The notes under the pieces were generated by a model. The model did not search any database and was not told the DNA's origin. It was given only the letters and a program-made list of their open reading frames with translations. From an uncultured Clostridia bacterium (GTDB lineage Bacteria; Bacillota; DTU014): a stretch of 35,157 nucleotides of DNA. Shown here in pieces: positions 16,364 to 28,758 of the stretch. The translations under genes were made by a program, and so were the position numbers. The stretch's first letter is position 1. The number at the start of each line of letters is the position of its first letter. The stretch spans positions 95,028 through 130,184 of the forward strand of contig FIZI01000001.1 of assembly GCA_900016865.1 (NCBI GenBank). The letters run 5' to 3'.

Positions 16364-16407
16364 GAGAGTGCGCTCCAGACACTGCAGGATCTCCGGCTCT
16401 ACGGGCA

Positions 16408-17697
<1,290 letters not shown>

Positions 17698-17772
17698 CTA
17701 TCGTTCCTCCCTCCAGTGCGATTTCGCAAAGCAATGTCTGAGCTAGTAACCTAAGAGCTGAAACCGCAGCAA

Positions 17773-18522
17773 TCAACCTCTGGCGATAGCCAGGAAGGAG
17801 TCTGCTTTCAGACTGGCTCCCCCTACCAAAGCCCCGTCTATTTCTGGCTGACGGCTGAACTCTGCGATGTTGTCCGGCTTGACACTGCCGCCATACTGAA
17901 TCCGGACCGAATTGGCTATTCCATCGCCATATATGGCTTTCAGGGTCTTCCGGATCAGACCGATAACCCTGTTGGCGTCCTCCCCAGAGGCCGACTTGCC
18001 TGTGCCGATGGCCCAGATCGGTTCATAGGCTATTACAACGCTGCTGACATCGTTCATACCTACTCCGTCAAGCGCCATCTCTACTTGCCTGGTCACGAGT
18101 TCATCAGTCTCGCCTGCCTCGCGCTGCTCAAGTGTCTCTCCAACGCACACTATAGGCTTGATACCGTGATCAAGAAGCGCTCTCACCTTCCTGTTGACAT
18201 CCATGTCGCTCTCTTTGAAGTAACCTCTTCTCTCGGAGTGGCCAACGATCGTGTATTCGCAGCCTAGGTCAGTGAGCATGACAGGTGAAACCTCACCCGT
18301 GTACGCGCCGCTTTCCTCCCAAAAGACATCCTGAGCGGCCAATTTGAGGCACGTGTCCTTTATGGCCATACCGACGGAGTACAGCGCTGTGAACGGAGGG
18401 CAGATCACAAGCTCAGCCTCTTCATCTTGTCGCAGCTTCGGCCTGATCTCATCTACAAAAGCAAGCGCTTCTGGAATCGTCTTGTTCATCTTCCAGTTTG
18501 CGGCCACAATCTTTCTTCTCAA
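17773..18522 (-). CDS. tpiA: Triosephosphate isomerase
   Basis: Interconverts dihydroxyacetone phosphate and glyceraldehyde 3-phosphate. TTG 18522 with GGGAG 6 nt upstream, 249 residues, standard. Seen: [10 protein letters not shown] (catalytic Lys), [13 protein letters not shown] (catalytic His), [16 protein letters not shown] (catalytic Glu and flexible loop 6), [11 protein letters not shown] and [10 protein letters not shown]. It follows pgk by 12 bp, with the pgk stop just before its ribosome site, so the two are probably translationally coupled. Confidence 0.98.
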   Translation of the reverse strand: MRRKIVAANWKMNKTIPEALAFVDEIRPKLRQDEEAELVICPPFTALYSVGMAIKDTCLKLAAQDVFWEESGAYTGEVSPVMLTDLGCEYTIVGHSERRGYFKESDMDVNRKVRALLDHGIKPIVCVGETLEQREAGETDELVTRQVEMALDGVGMNDVSSVVIAYEPIWAIGTGKSASGEDANRVIGLIRKTLKAIYGDGIANSVRIQYGGSVKPDNIAEFSRQPEIDGALVGGASLKADSFLAIARG

Positions 18523-18534
18523 GTCCAGCTCCCC

Positions 18535-19719
18535 TTACTTGTCATTTAGAGCTGCAATTCCAGGCAGAGTCTTGCCTTCCAAAAACTCAAGTGCAGCCCC
18601 GCCTCCGGTTGACACGTGTGTCATCTTGTCTGCAAAACCCATCTGCTCGACGGCAGCAGCCGAGTCGCCCCCTCCGACGATCGTGACAGCATCAGACTGG
18701 GCCAAAGCTTCTGCTATAGCCTGAGTGCCCTTGGCGAACGGCTCCATCTCAAAAGCTCCTAACGGGCCGTTCCAAATCACTGTTCGAGCCTTCTTGATCT
18801 CGTTGACAAACAGGTCAATCGTCCTAGGCCCTATGTCAAGCCCTTCCCAGCCCTCAGGGATGCTGCCTGCATCGACTACCTTAGTATTTGCAGTGGCCGA
18901 GAAGTCATCAGCAATCACATTGTCTACGGGCAGGAGCAGTTTGACACCTTTCTCTTCTGCTAGGCGCTCGATCTCTCTCGCTGTCTCAAGCTTGTCGCTC
19001 TCGAGCAGTGAATTCCCAACCTCCCAGCCTCGGGCTTTGAAGAACGTGTACGTCATACCGCCGCCAATAATCAGAGTGTCAACCTTATCCAATAGGTTAG
19101 TAATAACATCAATCTTGGTAGAGACCTTCGCTCCACCCAGAATCGCCAAGAACGGCCTCTCCGGATTGGTAAGCGCCTTGCCCATTATCTCGATCTCTTT
19201 CTGCACCAAGTATCCTGCTGCTGCCGGCAGATACTTGGTTATGCCTTCAGTTGACGCGTGAGCTCTATGTGCGGTGCCAAAGGCGTCGTTGACGTAGACG
19301 TCTGCCAGTGATGCAAGTTTCTTGGAAAACTCGGGGTCATTGGCCTCTTCTTCGGCGTAAAACCGGAGATTCTCCAGCAAGACCACATCGCCGGGAGACA
19401 TAGCAGCGACCGCCTTCTCAACCTCCGGGCCTATGCAGTCATCAAGCATCGTGACGTTTCTGTTGAGCAGCTCTGAAAGCCGTTCGGCTACGGGTTTGAG
19501 GCTCATTGTCTCTACGCGCTTGCCCTTCGGACGCCCCAGATGAGATGCGAGTATCACCTTGGCGCCTTTGTCGAGCAGCCTTTGAATAGTAGGTATCGCG
19601 GCAGAGATGCGTCTATCGTCAGTGATATTTTGATTGTTGTCCATGGGAACGTTGAAGTCAGCTCGTACAAAAACCCGCTTACCGGAAACCTCGAGGTCGT
19701 CTATGGTAATCTTGTTCAT
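18535..19719 (-). CDS. pgk: Phosphoglycerate kinase
   Basis: Makes ATP from 1,3-bisphosphoglycerate. ATG 19719 ([19 protein letters not shown]) has AGGAGG 9 nt upstream; an earlier in-frame start would add an improbable N-terminus. 394 residues, standard. Seen: [49 protein letters not shown] and the C-terminal nucleotide site [14 protein letters not shown] with [14 protein letters not shown]. Between gapA and tpiA, with a strong hairpin in the leader after gapA. Confidence 0.98.
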   Translation of the reverse strand: MNKITIDDLEVSGKRVFVRADFNVPMDNNQNITDDRRISAAIPTIQRLLDKGAKVILASHLGRPKGKRVETMSLKPVAERLSELLNRNVTMLDDCIGPEVEKAVAAMSPGDVVLLENLRFYAEEEANDPEFSKKLASLADVYVNDAFGTAHRAHASTEGITKYLPAAAGYLVQKEIEIMGKALTNPERPFLAILGGAKVSTKIDVITNLLDKVDTLIIGGGMTYTFFKARGWEVGNSLLESDKLETAREIERLAEEKGVKLLLPVDNVIADDFSATANTKVVDAGSIPEGWEGLDIGPRTIDLFVNEIKKARTVIWNGPLGAFEMEPFAKGTQAIAEALAQSDAVTIVGGGDSAAAVEQMGFADKMTHVSTGGGAALEFLEGKTLPGIAALNDK

Positions 19720-19753
19720 GTCGAGGCACCTCCTATCTCCGCATAAGGTGTCA

Positions 19754-19784
19754 AGTCGCCTAGTCCTCACCGGACCAGGCGACT
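19754..19784 (-). promoter_or_regulatory. Intercistronic hairpin between gapA and pgk
   Basis: AGTCGCCT/AGGCGACT arms (8 bp) with an inner GTCC/GGAC stem. No T-run follows on the minus strand, so it is more likely an mRNA processing or 3'-protecting element for gapA message than a full terminator. Glycolytic operons often make much more gapA message than the rest. Confidence 0.5.
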
Positions 19785-19818
19785 GAGTGCAGTGCTTGCC
19801 ATCCTAACTGCCGATGGT

Positions 19819-20838
<1,020 letters not shown>

Positions 20839-20877
20839 CTATTTCAAGAATGTCTCAGTGCCCGTTTGTACGGGAAC

Positions 20878-21969
20878 CTAGGCCTGATCGTTGGCTTCCT
20901 TTGACGCCTGCAGTCCCGCATCTGCCCTCGCAGGACGATTGCGGCCCCTTGTGAGGGCAAGAATGCGCCTAGACGCCCCTTCATCGGTGATCAAAGCCTT
21001 ATGCAGGTTGTTGGCAGACACAGCTATAATAGCCTCGGCTTTGGTCCTGCCTCCTCCGACAGCAATAACCTGCTCGATCTCGGACAAGTCTTCGATCTTG
21101 AGTCCAAGACTCGGTGTCGTGTGTACCACACTGCCATTGCGGTCGAAGTAGAATCCGAAGGCCTCGCCTACGGCTCCAAGTCGCCTTAACAACCTGGCTT
21201 GTTCCTCCGGGAGCCGACGCCGCCGTGCCATTTCCTCTGCGGTTCCGATTCCATGGACGACCATATCAGCATTGCGGATTTGTTCGACTACCTCGTAAAT
21301 CCTCGGTTCCTCTACTAGTTGCGATGCGATGTCCTCGCTCAGATCGTCAGGAAGGTTTAGGAGTCTGTATGACCCACCAAGACCCTTCGCAACAGCAACA
21401 GCTACCGTGTCGGACTGTTGTTCAATCTCCTCGCCAAGGCTGCCCCGTGCCGGGACCACAGTCACATTCCGCTTTGTCCGGCTGGGAGCAAACGCTCGGG
21501 CAACCTCGGCCATTGTTGTCCCGCCAGTAACTGCAATAGTGTAATCGTCCTTCAGGTTTTTCTTTATATAGTAGGCGGCAGCTTTGGCAAGCTCTTTCTT
21601 TACTGATTCATCGTCATCGGAGTCGCCGGACACCACGATCACTTCCTGGAGGCCTAAGACCTCAGCAACCGAACGTTCGAGGTACGACAATCCGCGGAGA
21701 GTCCGGATGTACTCACGGAGCTCTCTCAGTATCTCCTCTCCCTCGGCCGTCAGGTGCATTCCTGCACCGGTGATCTCGACCATTCCGGCGTCACGCAGAA
21801 AGTCGATTTCCCGGCGGATCACGCGCTCCTGCGTCTTGAGCCGGAGAGCCATTGCACGCCTTCCGATCGGCTGGGAGAAGTGTATGTTTCTTAATATCGA
21901 ATACCTCAGCTCGATTATTGAACTCAGCTCCGGTGCTATTCTCTGCTGAAGCGCTATAAGTCTATCCAT
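20878..21969 (-). CDS. cggR: Central glycolytic genes regulator (SorC/DeoR-type repressor)
   Basis: Repressor of the gapA-pgk-tpiA-eno operon that in Bacillus responds to fructose 1,6-bisphosphate. 363 residues. Seen: an N-terminal winged helix (RYSILRNIHFSQPIGRRAMA, KTQERVIRREIDFLRDAG), then the sugar-phosphate-binding SorC domain with VTGGTTMAEVARAF, NVTVVPARGSLGEE, VVHGIGTAEEMARRR, GEAFGFYFDRNG and VIAVGGGRTKAEAI. ATG 21969. It heads the cluster, 51 bp before gapA, as in Bacillus. GGGACA/TGTCCC elements upstream match the half-sites known for CggR. Confidence 0.93.
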   Translation of the reverse strand: MDRLIALQQRIAPELSSIIELRYSILRNIHFSQPIGRRAMALRLKTQERVIRREIDFLRDAGMVEITGAGMHLTAEGEEILRELREYIRTLRGLSYLERSVAEVLGLQEVIVVSGDSDDDESVKKELAKAAAYYIKKNLKDDYTIAVTGGTTMAEVARAFAPSRTKRNVTVVPARGSLGEEIEQQSDTVAVAVAKGLGGSYRLLNLPDDLSEDIASQLVEEPRIYEVVEQIRNADMVVHGIGTAEEMARRRRLPEEQARLLRRLGAVGEAFGFYFDRNGSVVHTTPSLGLKIEDLSEIEQVIAVGGGRTKAEAIIAVSANNLHKALITDEGASRRILALTRGRNRPARADAGLQASKEANDQA

Positions 21970-21997
21970 TGATCAGAACCTCTCTCAATCTGAGGAG

Positions 21998-22060
21998 TAA
22001 CCTTCCAATTCGGGACACCTAGCGGCCCGCATACGCGCATTCTGTCCCATTGGAAGGTTA
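21998..22060 (-). promoter_or_regulatory. Large inverted repeat upstream of cggR (operator and/or attenuator-like hairpin)
   Basis: TAACCTTCCAAT (21998-22009) is the exact reverse complement of ATTGGAAGGTTA (22049-22060). Just inside are GGGACA (22012-22017) and TGTCCC (22043-22048). The arms make an 18-bp stem with a 2-base bulge on one side and a 25-base GC-rich loop. GGGACA/TGTCCC resemble the CggR half-sites (CGGGAC...TGTC) of Bacillus. It lies 28 bp before the cggR start and 73 bp after rpoN. It could repress cggR-gapA or stop rpoN transcripts; no T-run follows. Confidence 0.65.
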
Positions 22061-22133
22061 GTTCAACTCGAAGTGCGTCAATTCCTGCTTGAGTCTTGAG
22101 TTCGTTTGCCTAAAGTGATGCAGCCGACAGATA

Positions 22134-23546
22134 TTACGGCCTATGTACGTACCTCCTTCGTCCCATGGACGAGGGGATTCCCACGGACTCTCTATACTTG
22201 GCGACAGTCCGCCTCGACACCATTATCCCCTGACTCTGCAGCTTTTTTGTAATAGCCAGATCGCTGAGAGGATTCCTTGGGTCTTCGGCTTCAATTATCT
22301 CGGAGATCAGCCGCTTGATCGCCTCCGACGAGACACCTTCGCCGGCGACGCTCTGAACTCCACTGTGAAAGAAGAAGCTCAACTCATACGTCCCTCGAGG
22401 TGTCTGAACATACTTCCCTGCTGACGCCCTGGAGACCGTGGATTCATGGATACCGAGGTCGTCGGCTACGTCGCGGAGAGTCATCGGCTTGAGGGCCTTG
22501 GTGCCTGAGACGAAGAAGTCCCGCTGCCTGCACACAATGCGCTCAGTGATCCTGTAGATCGTATTCCGCCGCTGCTCTATGCTCTTAACAAGCCAGATGG
22601 CCGACTCCAAATGTTCCTTTAGATACTTGGTGGTATGAACGTCTCCACCGCCATTGCGCGCCAACCTCGCATATGCGGCATTGAACCTTAGGCGAGGCAT
22701 TGCAGAGTCGTTCATGACCACTACGAAGTCGCCGTCAACCTCCTTGACTATCACATCAGGTATGACGTAGGCGACGTCGGCAACGGGGTCTAACGTTAAG
22801 GCAGGTCGCGGGTTGAGTGATCTTATAGCATCAACTGCAAGCTGACAGCTGCCCAAGTCGACTCGCAAAACCTTCGCCAGCTGGTTTGTTGTCATTGACG
22901 CCAGGTCTTTGAGGTGCCGGGTCACTATTCGAATGCATAGCCGTCGCAAGTCGGCGTCCATATCGCGCCTCTTGAGCTGGATCGCAAGACATTCCTTGAG
23001 GTCTCTTGACGCCACACCGGCAGGCTCGAGGCCTTGAACGATCTCAAGAGCCTTCCTCACGAGCTTCGTGTCTGTTGAACACGCGTGAGCAATCTCCTCG
23101 ACCGTAGACCTCAGATATCCGTCACGATCCAGGCTGGCGATAATGCACTGGCCAATCCGGGCTATGGTCGGGTCTAATACCGTCGTACAAAGCTGCGATA
23201 TCAGTTGGTCATAAAGGGTGGGTGTCCACCGAACAGGCGGTTCAAATATTCGCTCCTCGTCAATATTGATCCCTCGTGAGTCCCTCACATATCCAAGGTC
23301 ACTGCAATCTGCGAAGTACTCGTGCCAGTCAATATCATGACGATCCTCGACTTCCTGCTCGGCTGCTGGGTCACGTTCATCTATATCTGAACTGTCAGAT
23401 TCAAGAATGGGATTCTCAACAAGCTGCTGATTGATAAACGCGCACAGCTCAGTCGTAGGCATTTGCAGGATGTTGATAGACTGACGCAACTTGGGGGTCA
23501 GAACCAACTTCTGCAGTTGTCTCTGCTGCATACGGTAATCAAGCAT
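22134..23546 (-). CDS. rpoN: RNA polymerase sigma-54 factor
   Basis: Sigma factor for -24/-12 promoters that need an AAA+ activator. 470 residues. Seen: the Gln/Leu-rich region I (MQQRQLQKLVLTPKLRQSI, NILQMPTTELCAFINQQL), an acidic linker, the core-binding domain (GLEPAGVASRDLKECL), the HTH (TLRDVADDLGIHESTVSRA) and the C-terminal RpoN box SRRTVAKYRESVGIPSS. ATG 23546 with GGCGGAGG upstream. Placed before cggR on the same strand, as seen in several Clostridia. No activator gene and no clear -24/-12 promoter is in this window. Confidence 0.96.
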   Translation of the reverse strand: MLDYRMQQRQLQKLVLTPKLRQSINILQMPTTELCAFINQQLVENPILESDSSDIDERDPAAEQEVEDRHDIDWHEYFADCSDLGYVRDSRGINIDEERIFEPPVRWTPTLYDQLISQLCTTVLDPTIARIGQCIIASLDRDGYLRSTVEEIAHACSTDTKLVRKALEIVQGLEPAGVASRDLKECLAIQLKRRDMDADLRRLCIRIVTRHLKDLASMTTNQLAKVLRVDLGSCQLAVDAIRSLNPRPALTLDPVADVAYVIPDVIVKEVDGDFVVVMNDSAMPRLRFNAAYARLARNGGGDVHTTKYLKEHLESAIWLVKSIEQRRNTIYRITERIVCRQRDFFVSGTKALKPMTLRDVADDLGIHESTVSRASAGKYVQTPRGTYELSFFFHSGVQSVAGEGVSSEAIKRLISEIIEAEDPRNPLSDLAITKKLQSQGIMVSRRTVAKYRESVGIPSSMGRRRYVHRP

Positions 23547-23617
23547 GAGAGTTTGCCTCCGCCCTACACCTCGCGTTCTTTGTCGAGTCCCTTGACACTG
23601 GTATTCTCTCCACCTAG

Positions 23618-23646
23618 GCTATATCCTTCCCATATGTGGTTTTGAA
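23618..23646 (-). promoter_or_regulatory. Possible promoter of rpoN
   Basis: Minus strand TTCAAA, 17 bases, TATAGC, about 70 bp before the rpoN start. A moderate match only. It lies back to back with the dinB promoter. Confidence 0.35.
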
Positions 23647-23656
23647 GCCTACCGGG

Positions 23657-23665
23657 TGGTATAAT
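23657..23665 (+). promoter_or_regulatory. Extended -10 promoter of dinB
   Basis: TGGTATAAT, a perfect TATAAT with TGn extension. Transcription should start at about 23671-23673, at or just before the first candidate start codon (GTG 23674). Confidence 0.6.
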
Positions 23666-23673
23666 GTGCTAGG

Positions 23674-24843
23674 GTGAGTCCGGTGGAGCGAGTCATCGTC
23701 CACGTTGATATGGATGCATTCTACGCTTCAGTAGAGCAAAGAGACAATCCTGCTCTGAGAGGCAAACCCGTCATTGTGGGAGCACCAAAAGATGCCAAGA
23801 GAGGGGTTGTCTCTACCTGTTCATACGAGGCACGCAAGTTTGGCGTGAGGTCAGCGATGCCAATCGCAAAAGCAGTCAGCCTCTGCCCGGACGGCATCTA
23901 TCTCGTGCCGGACATGAAGCGATACATCGAGGTGTCTCAACAAATTCAGGCCATACTTTATGAGTTCACTCCCGTAGTTGAACAGGTCTCAATAGATGAG
24001 GCATTCCTCGACATGACTGGATGCATGCACTTCCATCCTGATGAGGAAACCCTGGGACGCAGGATCAAAGAGAGGATCAAAGCAGAAACATCGCTTACAG
24101 CCTCCGTCGGCATCTCTGTCAACAAACTGCTCGCAAAACTGGCTTCCGATGCCAAAAAACCCGACGGGCTCGTCGTGGTCAGGCCTGATCAGATAGAGTC
24201 GTTTCTATCCCCCATGCCTTTGCGCAACCTCTACGGGATTGGAGAGCGGTCGGCTTCTGCCTTGCTGAAATACGGGCTTAGGACCGTCGCGGACGTAAGA
24301 AAACGCGGACCGGCGGAACTCGAGCGAATCTTGGGCGACAGCGGAAGGCGCCTCTACCTAATGTGTCTAGGACTAGATGACAGGCCTGTCTGCACGGATT
24401 CGGAGACGAAGTCAATTAGCCATGAGACGACATTCCAAACCGACATCTGCGGCAGGAGTGCTGTACTCGCTTGCCTGGCGAACCTAATACTCGATGTTGG
24501 ATCCAGGCTCCGCAAAGCCAGACTTCGAGCGCGCACGGTCACGATCAAGGTGAGGTATTCTGAAGGGTTTGAAACCATCACCCGCAGCCGGACGTTGAAG
24601 GATGCTTTTGACGACGATGACACAATCTACAGCGCAGCGCGATCTATAGTGATGGACATAAACCTAAATCGGCCAATCCGACTGGTCGGAATCGGTGTAA
24701 CGAATCTCACACGCGACTATCAACCGTCTCTCTGGGCAGACGAAGACGAACGCAAATTGACTCGCGTTCTTGATTCGATCAACCACAGATACGGCAAACA
24801 CGTAGTGTTCAAGGGCCGGTCGTTTCAAAAACCCGAGGGGTGA
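23674..24843 (+). CDS. dinB: DNA polymerase IV (Y-family translesion polymerase)
   Basis: Error-prone polymerase that copies past damaged bases. 389 residues from GTG 23674. Seen: VIVHVDMDAFYASVEQRDNP and VSIDEAFLDMTG (catalytic acids), CSYEARKFGVRSAMPI, SVGISVNKLLAKLASDAKKP, NLYGIGERSASALLKYGL (HhH thumb) and the little-finger domain ending GVTNLTRDYQPSLWADEDE, where QPSLW stands in for the clamp motif QLSLF. The promoter leaves almost no leader, so GTG 23674 would be leaderless. GTG 23683, with AGGG 8 nt upstream, is the alternative. Divergent from rpoN. Confidence 0.96.
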   Translation: MSPVERVIVHVDMDAFYASVEQRDNPALRGKPVIVGAPKDAKRGVVSTCSYEARKFGVRSAMPIAKAVSLCPDGIYLVPDMKRYIEVSQQIQAILYEFTPVVEQVSIDEAFLDMTGCMHFHPDEETLGRRIKERIKAETSLTASVGISVNKLLAKLASDAKKPDGLVVVRPDQIESFLSPMPLRNLYGIGERSASALLKYGLRTVADVRKRGPAELERILGDSGRRLYLMCLGLDDRPVCTDSETKSISHETTFQTDICGRSAVLACLANLILDVGSRLRKARLRARTVTIKVRYSEGFETITRSRTLKDAFDDDDTIYSAARSIVMDINLNRPIRLVGIGVTNLTRDYQPSLWADEDERKLTRVLDSINHRYGKHVVFKGRSFQKPEG

Positions 24844-24846
24844 CTA

Positions 24847-25203
24847 CTACCCGACGAGCTTCTTGACGGTTTCCAGGACCTTCTCAGGCTCAAATGGCTT
24901 CAGTATGAAGTCCTTAGCACCCGCCTTAATGGCCTCGATCACCATAGCCTGCTGCCCCATAGCAGAAACCATGGCAACGACAGCGTCCTTGTCGATCGCC
25001 TTGATCTCCTTGAGGGCAGTAATCCCATCCATGACAGGCATAGTGATATCCATTAGTACCAAGTCAGGAGAGTGGGCTTGAAACAACTCGACACCCTCTG
25101 CACCGTTCTCTGCCTCAATAACCTCATAGCCTCTCTCGACCAGCAGCTTCTTGCATCTCATTCGCATGAAAGCAGCGTCGTCTACTAGGAGTATCTTGGG
25201 CAC
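24847..25203 (-). CDS. Orphan CheY-like single-domain response regulator
   Basis: Receiver domain with no output domain, 118 residues. Seen: ILLVDDAAFMRMR (acidic pair), DLVLMDITMPVMDGI (phospho-acceptor Asp about residue 52), AMVSAMGQ (Ser switch residue), DFILKPFEPEKV (conserved Lys). GTG 25203 with GGAGGG 7 nt upstream. No kinase or chemotaxis gene is nearby. Upstream on the same strand is lysS (137 bp away), and its stop lies 3 bp from the dinB stop on the other strand. Partner proteins may include CheA/FliM-type or Spo0A-pathway components; this cannot be told. Confidence 0.92.
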   Translation of the reverse strand: MPKILLVDDAAFMRMRCKKLLVERGYEVIEAENGAEGVELFQAHSPDLVLMDITMPVMDGITALKEIKAIDKDAVVAMVSAMGQQAMVIEAIKAGAKDFILKPFEPEKVLETVKKLVG

Positions 25204-25340
25204 TTCTCAACCCTCCATATCACACGGGAGACTTCGACGTCACAAAGCCAAATCCTGCCCCTGTCACTAGCCAACAAGCTCTTGAACAAACTTCTGCACA
25301 TCAAACTGCCGAAATGGCTGCAAGCCAGCAAGAGGTCTGG

Positions 25341-26849
<1,509 letters not shown>

Positions 26850-26891
26850 TCAACGCCGTGTCACCGCTCTATGTGGTTACCAACAACTAGC

Positions 26892-27368
26892 TCAACGCGA
26901 TATTCCCATTATGCGGTAACGCACAGTTCCGGCCGGGACTACCACGTCCACCAGATCGCCGACTCTATGCCCGAGAAGCGCCTTGCCAACTGGAGATTCG
27001 TCTGAAATCTTCTGCTCGATAGGATCGGCCTCGTGCGGTCCTACGATGGTAAACTCGATTCTGTTCTTTTCGTCGTAATCCTCGAGTATCACTTTTGAAC
27101 CGACTTGAACCACATCTGTGCCAACATCCTCATCAGAGATGATCCTGGCATTCCTCAAAATGTTCTCAAGCCGAGCTATCTTGCCTTCGACAAACGCCTG
27201 CTCGTTCTTGGCGTCGTCGTACTCGGAGTTCTCGGATATGTCGCCATACTCGATCGCCTGCTTGATTCGTTCTGCAATCTCGCGGCGTTTGACACGTTTC
27301 AGATAGTCAAGCTCGGCCTCGAGCTTCCTTAAGCCGGCCACAGTAAGCACTACTTCCTTCTCAGGCAT
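26892..27368 (-). CDS. greA: Transcription elongation factor GreA
   Basis: Rescues backtracked RNA polymerase by stimulating transcript cleavage. ATG 27368 (MPEKEVVLTVAGLRKLE) with GAGGAGGAG upstream, 158 residues, the normal size. Seen: N-terminal coiled coil with the catalytic tip GDISENSEYDDAKNEQ and the C-terminal FKBP-like domain (KISDESPVGKALLGHRVGD, VVVPAGTVRYRIMGIS). The frame stays open upstream for 56 codons through the leader to a TTG at 27536, which I do not include. Confidence 0.97.
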   Translation of the reverse strand: MPEKEVVLTVAGLRKLEAELDYLKRVKRREIAERIKQAIEYGDISENSEYDDAKNEQAFVEGKIARLENILRNARIISDEDVGTDVVQVGSKVILEDYDEKNRIEFTIVGPHEADPIEQKISDESPVGKALLGHRVGDLVDVVVPAGTVRYRIMGISR

Positions 27369-27559
27369 CAATGACTCCTCCTCGAAGCTCGTCACACCCA
27401 ATAGCCATAGCAAAAGCACACTACGCCATGTCCTCAGGATATGTCTAGTGTCACTAGCCGTACCTGAAGGCGCAACAATGGTGAAGTGTGCGCAACCGAA
27501 TCTCTCCTTATGCGAAGCTGAGATAGAGAAGTCCAACCAACTCCCTATCTCACGGGACT

Positions 27560-27588
27560 ATTATCACAGATACCCATCGCGTTGTCAA
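27560..27588 (-). promoter_or_regulatory. Promoter of greA-lysS
   Basis: Minus strand TTGACA, exactly 17 bases, GATAAT. Start of transcription near 27553, so the greA leader is about 185 nt, long for this window. I see no riboswitch that I can name in the leader. Confidence 0.7.
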
Positions 27589-27627
27589 GAAATCGGTAGC
27601 ACAAAGGGACAAGAGTCAAATCAGCAA

Positions 27628-28698
27628 CTAACGGCCGGCTTTTCTCCTTATGGACTCGATCTGCTCATCAGTAACGGGTCGTTCAAAGCTACGCAATCCA
27701 GCCACTTTAAAGCCATGCTTGTCCGCCAATGCACAGATACGCCGCACTCGCTCTGCGGAGTATTCACGGCCCAAGCTGAAACTCTCGTATGTGCCCTCAA
27801 GTGCGAGGATCATCGTCTCAGCCATGCAGGCAAAGGCGAGACCTGGAGGGAAGCCAAAGTTGAAGTGGAAATCCACATTGTCACCCGGAACCTTTATCAC
27901 ACCGCCTTCGATCACGAGCACATCTTCTCGCTCGTCAGCCACCTTCTTGGAAACGTCTCTCGGCCGAGCTATGTCGAGGACTACCGCTCCCTTCTTAAGG
28001 TCGCCGGGATTTATCAGAGGCTCCGCTGCAGACGACGCGGTAACTACCAGGTCGGATCGTCTCGTAGCTTCCGACACGTCTGTAGTTATAGATGCCTTAA
28101 GTCCACTCTGATCGCATAACTGCTGCTGAAGAGCCTCGAGTCTCGTGCGGTCTCTAGCCACCAGCGTCAGGTCAGAGACCTTGTCCGCGAGAAGGTGGCT
28201 GCAAGCAGTACCCACCGACCCAGTAGCGCCGATCACTGCAACTGAGCAGGTCTGCATGTCAATATCCATCCGGCGGGCGGCGAGCTCAAGAGCTTGAATA
28301 CCCGCACCTGCCGTATAACTGTTGCCCGTGGTGACACCGACAGATACGTGTCGGCTGACTGTAATCCCTGCATCGCCTACTACAGATGTAAATGCGCCCA
28401 GGCCAATGATCTTCGCGCCTAGCTCCTCAGCCTTCTGCGCAGCCCGGATTATCTTCCGAATCACATAGTCCTGATCGAGCTGCAGCATTTGCCGCGCAGT
28501 CAGCGTGCAGCCCACGAACCACCCTTCTGCGGACGCTCCCGTAGCAGACTTTATCCCGGTTATCTTCGACGCCACCACAGGTGGCATCAACTTGAGGCCG
28601 AACTCAATCACCAATGGCGGGAGATACTTAGCAAACGTGTACTTACGTGCGACATCTGATGCGTCTAGCGGGTGAAATATGAAAGCAAACGTATTCAC
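27628..28698 (-). CDS. Acyl-ACP reductase-like NAD(P)-binding protein (AAR-type)
   Basis: Resembles the cyanobacterial long-chain acyl-[acyl carrier protein] reductase, which makes fatty aldehydes. 356 residues against about 340. Seen: GLGAFTSVVGDAGI (AAR-like GGFSSIV), TTGNSYTAGAGIQA at 123-136 (AAR TTGNTHTA), the Rossmann loop SVAVIGATGSVGTACSHLL at about 152-170, LIEGG-type strand VIEGGVIKVPG, and FACMAETMILALEG with Cys 291 aligning with the AAR active-site Cys in FACFAE. GTG 28698 with AGGAGG 7 nt upstream. The substrate is unproven; such proteins outside cyanobacteria often get the label shikimate dehydrogenase. Third gene of a cassette with a quinate-DH-like protein and an HTH regulator. 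No aldehyde deformylating oxygenase is here, as expected for an anaerobe. Confidence 0.75.
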   Translation of the reverse strand: MNTFAFIFHPLDASDVARKYTFAKYLPPLVIEFGLKLMPPVVASKITGIKSATGASAEGWFVGCTLTARQMLQLDQDYVIRKIIRAAQKAEELGAKIIGLGAFTSVVGDAGITVSRHVSVGVTTGNSYTAGAGIQALELAARRMDIDMQTCSVAVIGATGSVGTACSHLLADKVSDLTLVARDRTRLEALQQQLCDQSGLKASITTDVSEATRRSDLVVTASSAAEPLINPGDLKKGAVVLDIARPRDVSKKVADEREDVLVIEGGVIKVPGDNVDFHFNFGFPPGLAFACMAETMILALEGTYESFSLGREYSAERVRRICALADKHGFKVAGLRSFERPVTDEQIESIRRKAGR

Positions 28699-28758
28699 GA
28701 TCCAACCTCCTGAAGTCTCAAACCCATTGCCAAACAGGAGACACGTCTCTCCGGACTC

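Noticed and set aside
22061-22133. Sigma-70 promoter for cggR at TTGACG
   Set aside because: TTGACG is present on the minus strand, but the only box at a usable distance is TAACCT, part of the inverted-repeat arm; too weak to call.
27369-27553. Riboswitch in the greA leader
   Set aside because: No known aptamer core recognised; leader length alone is not enough.
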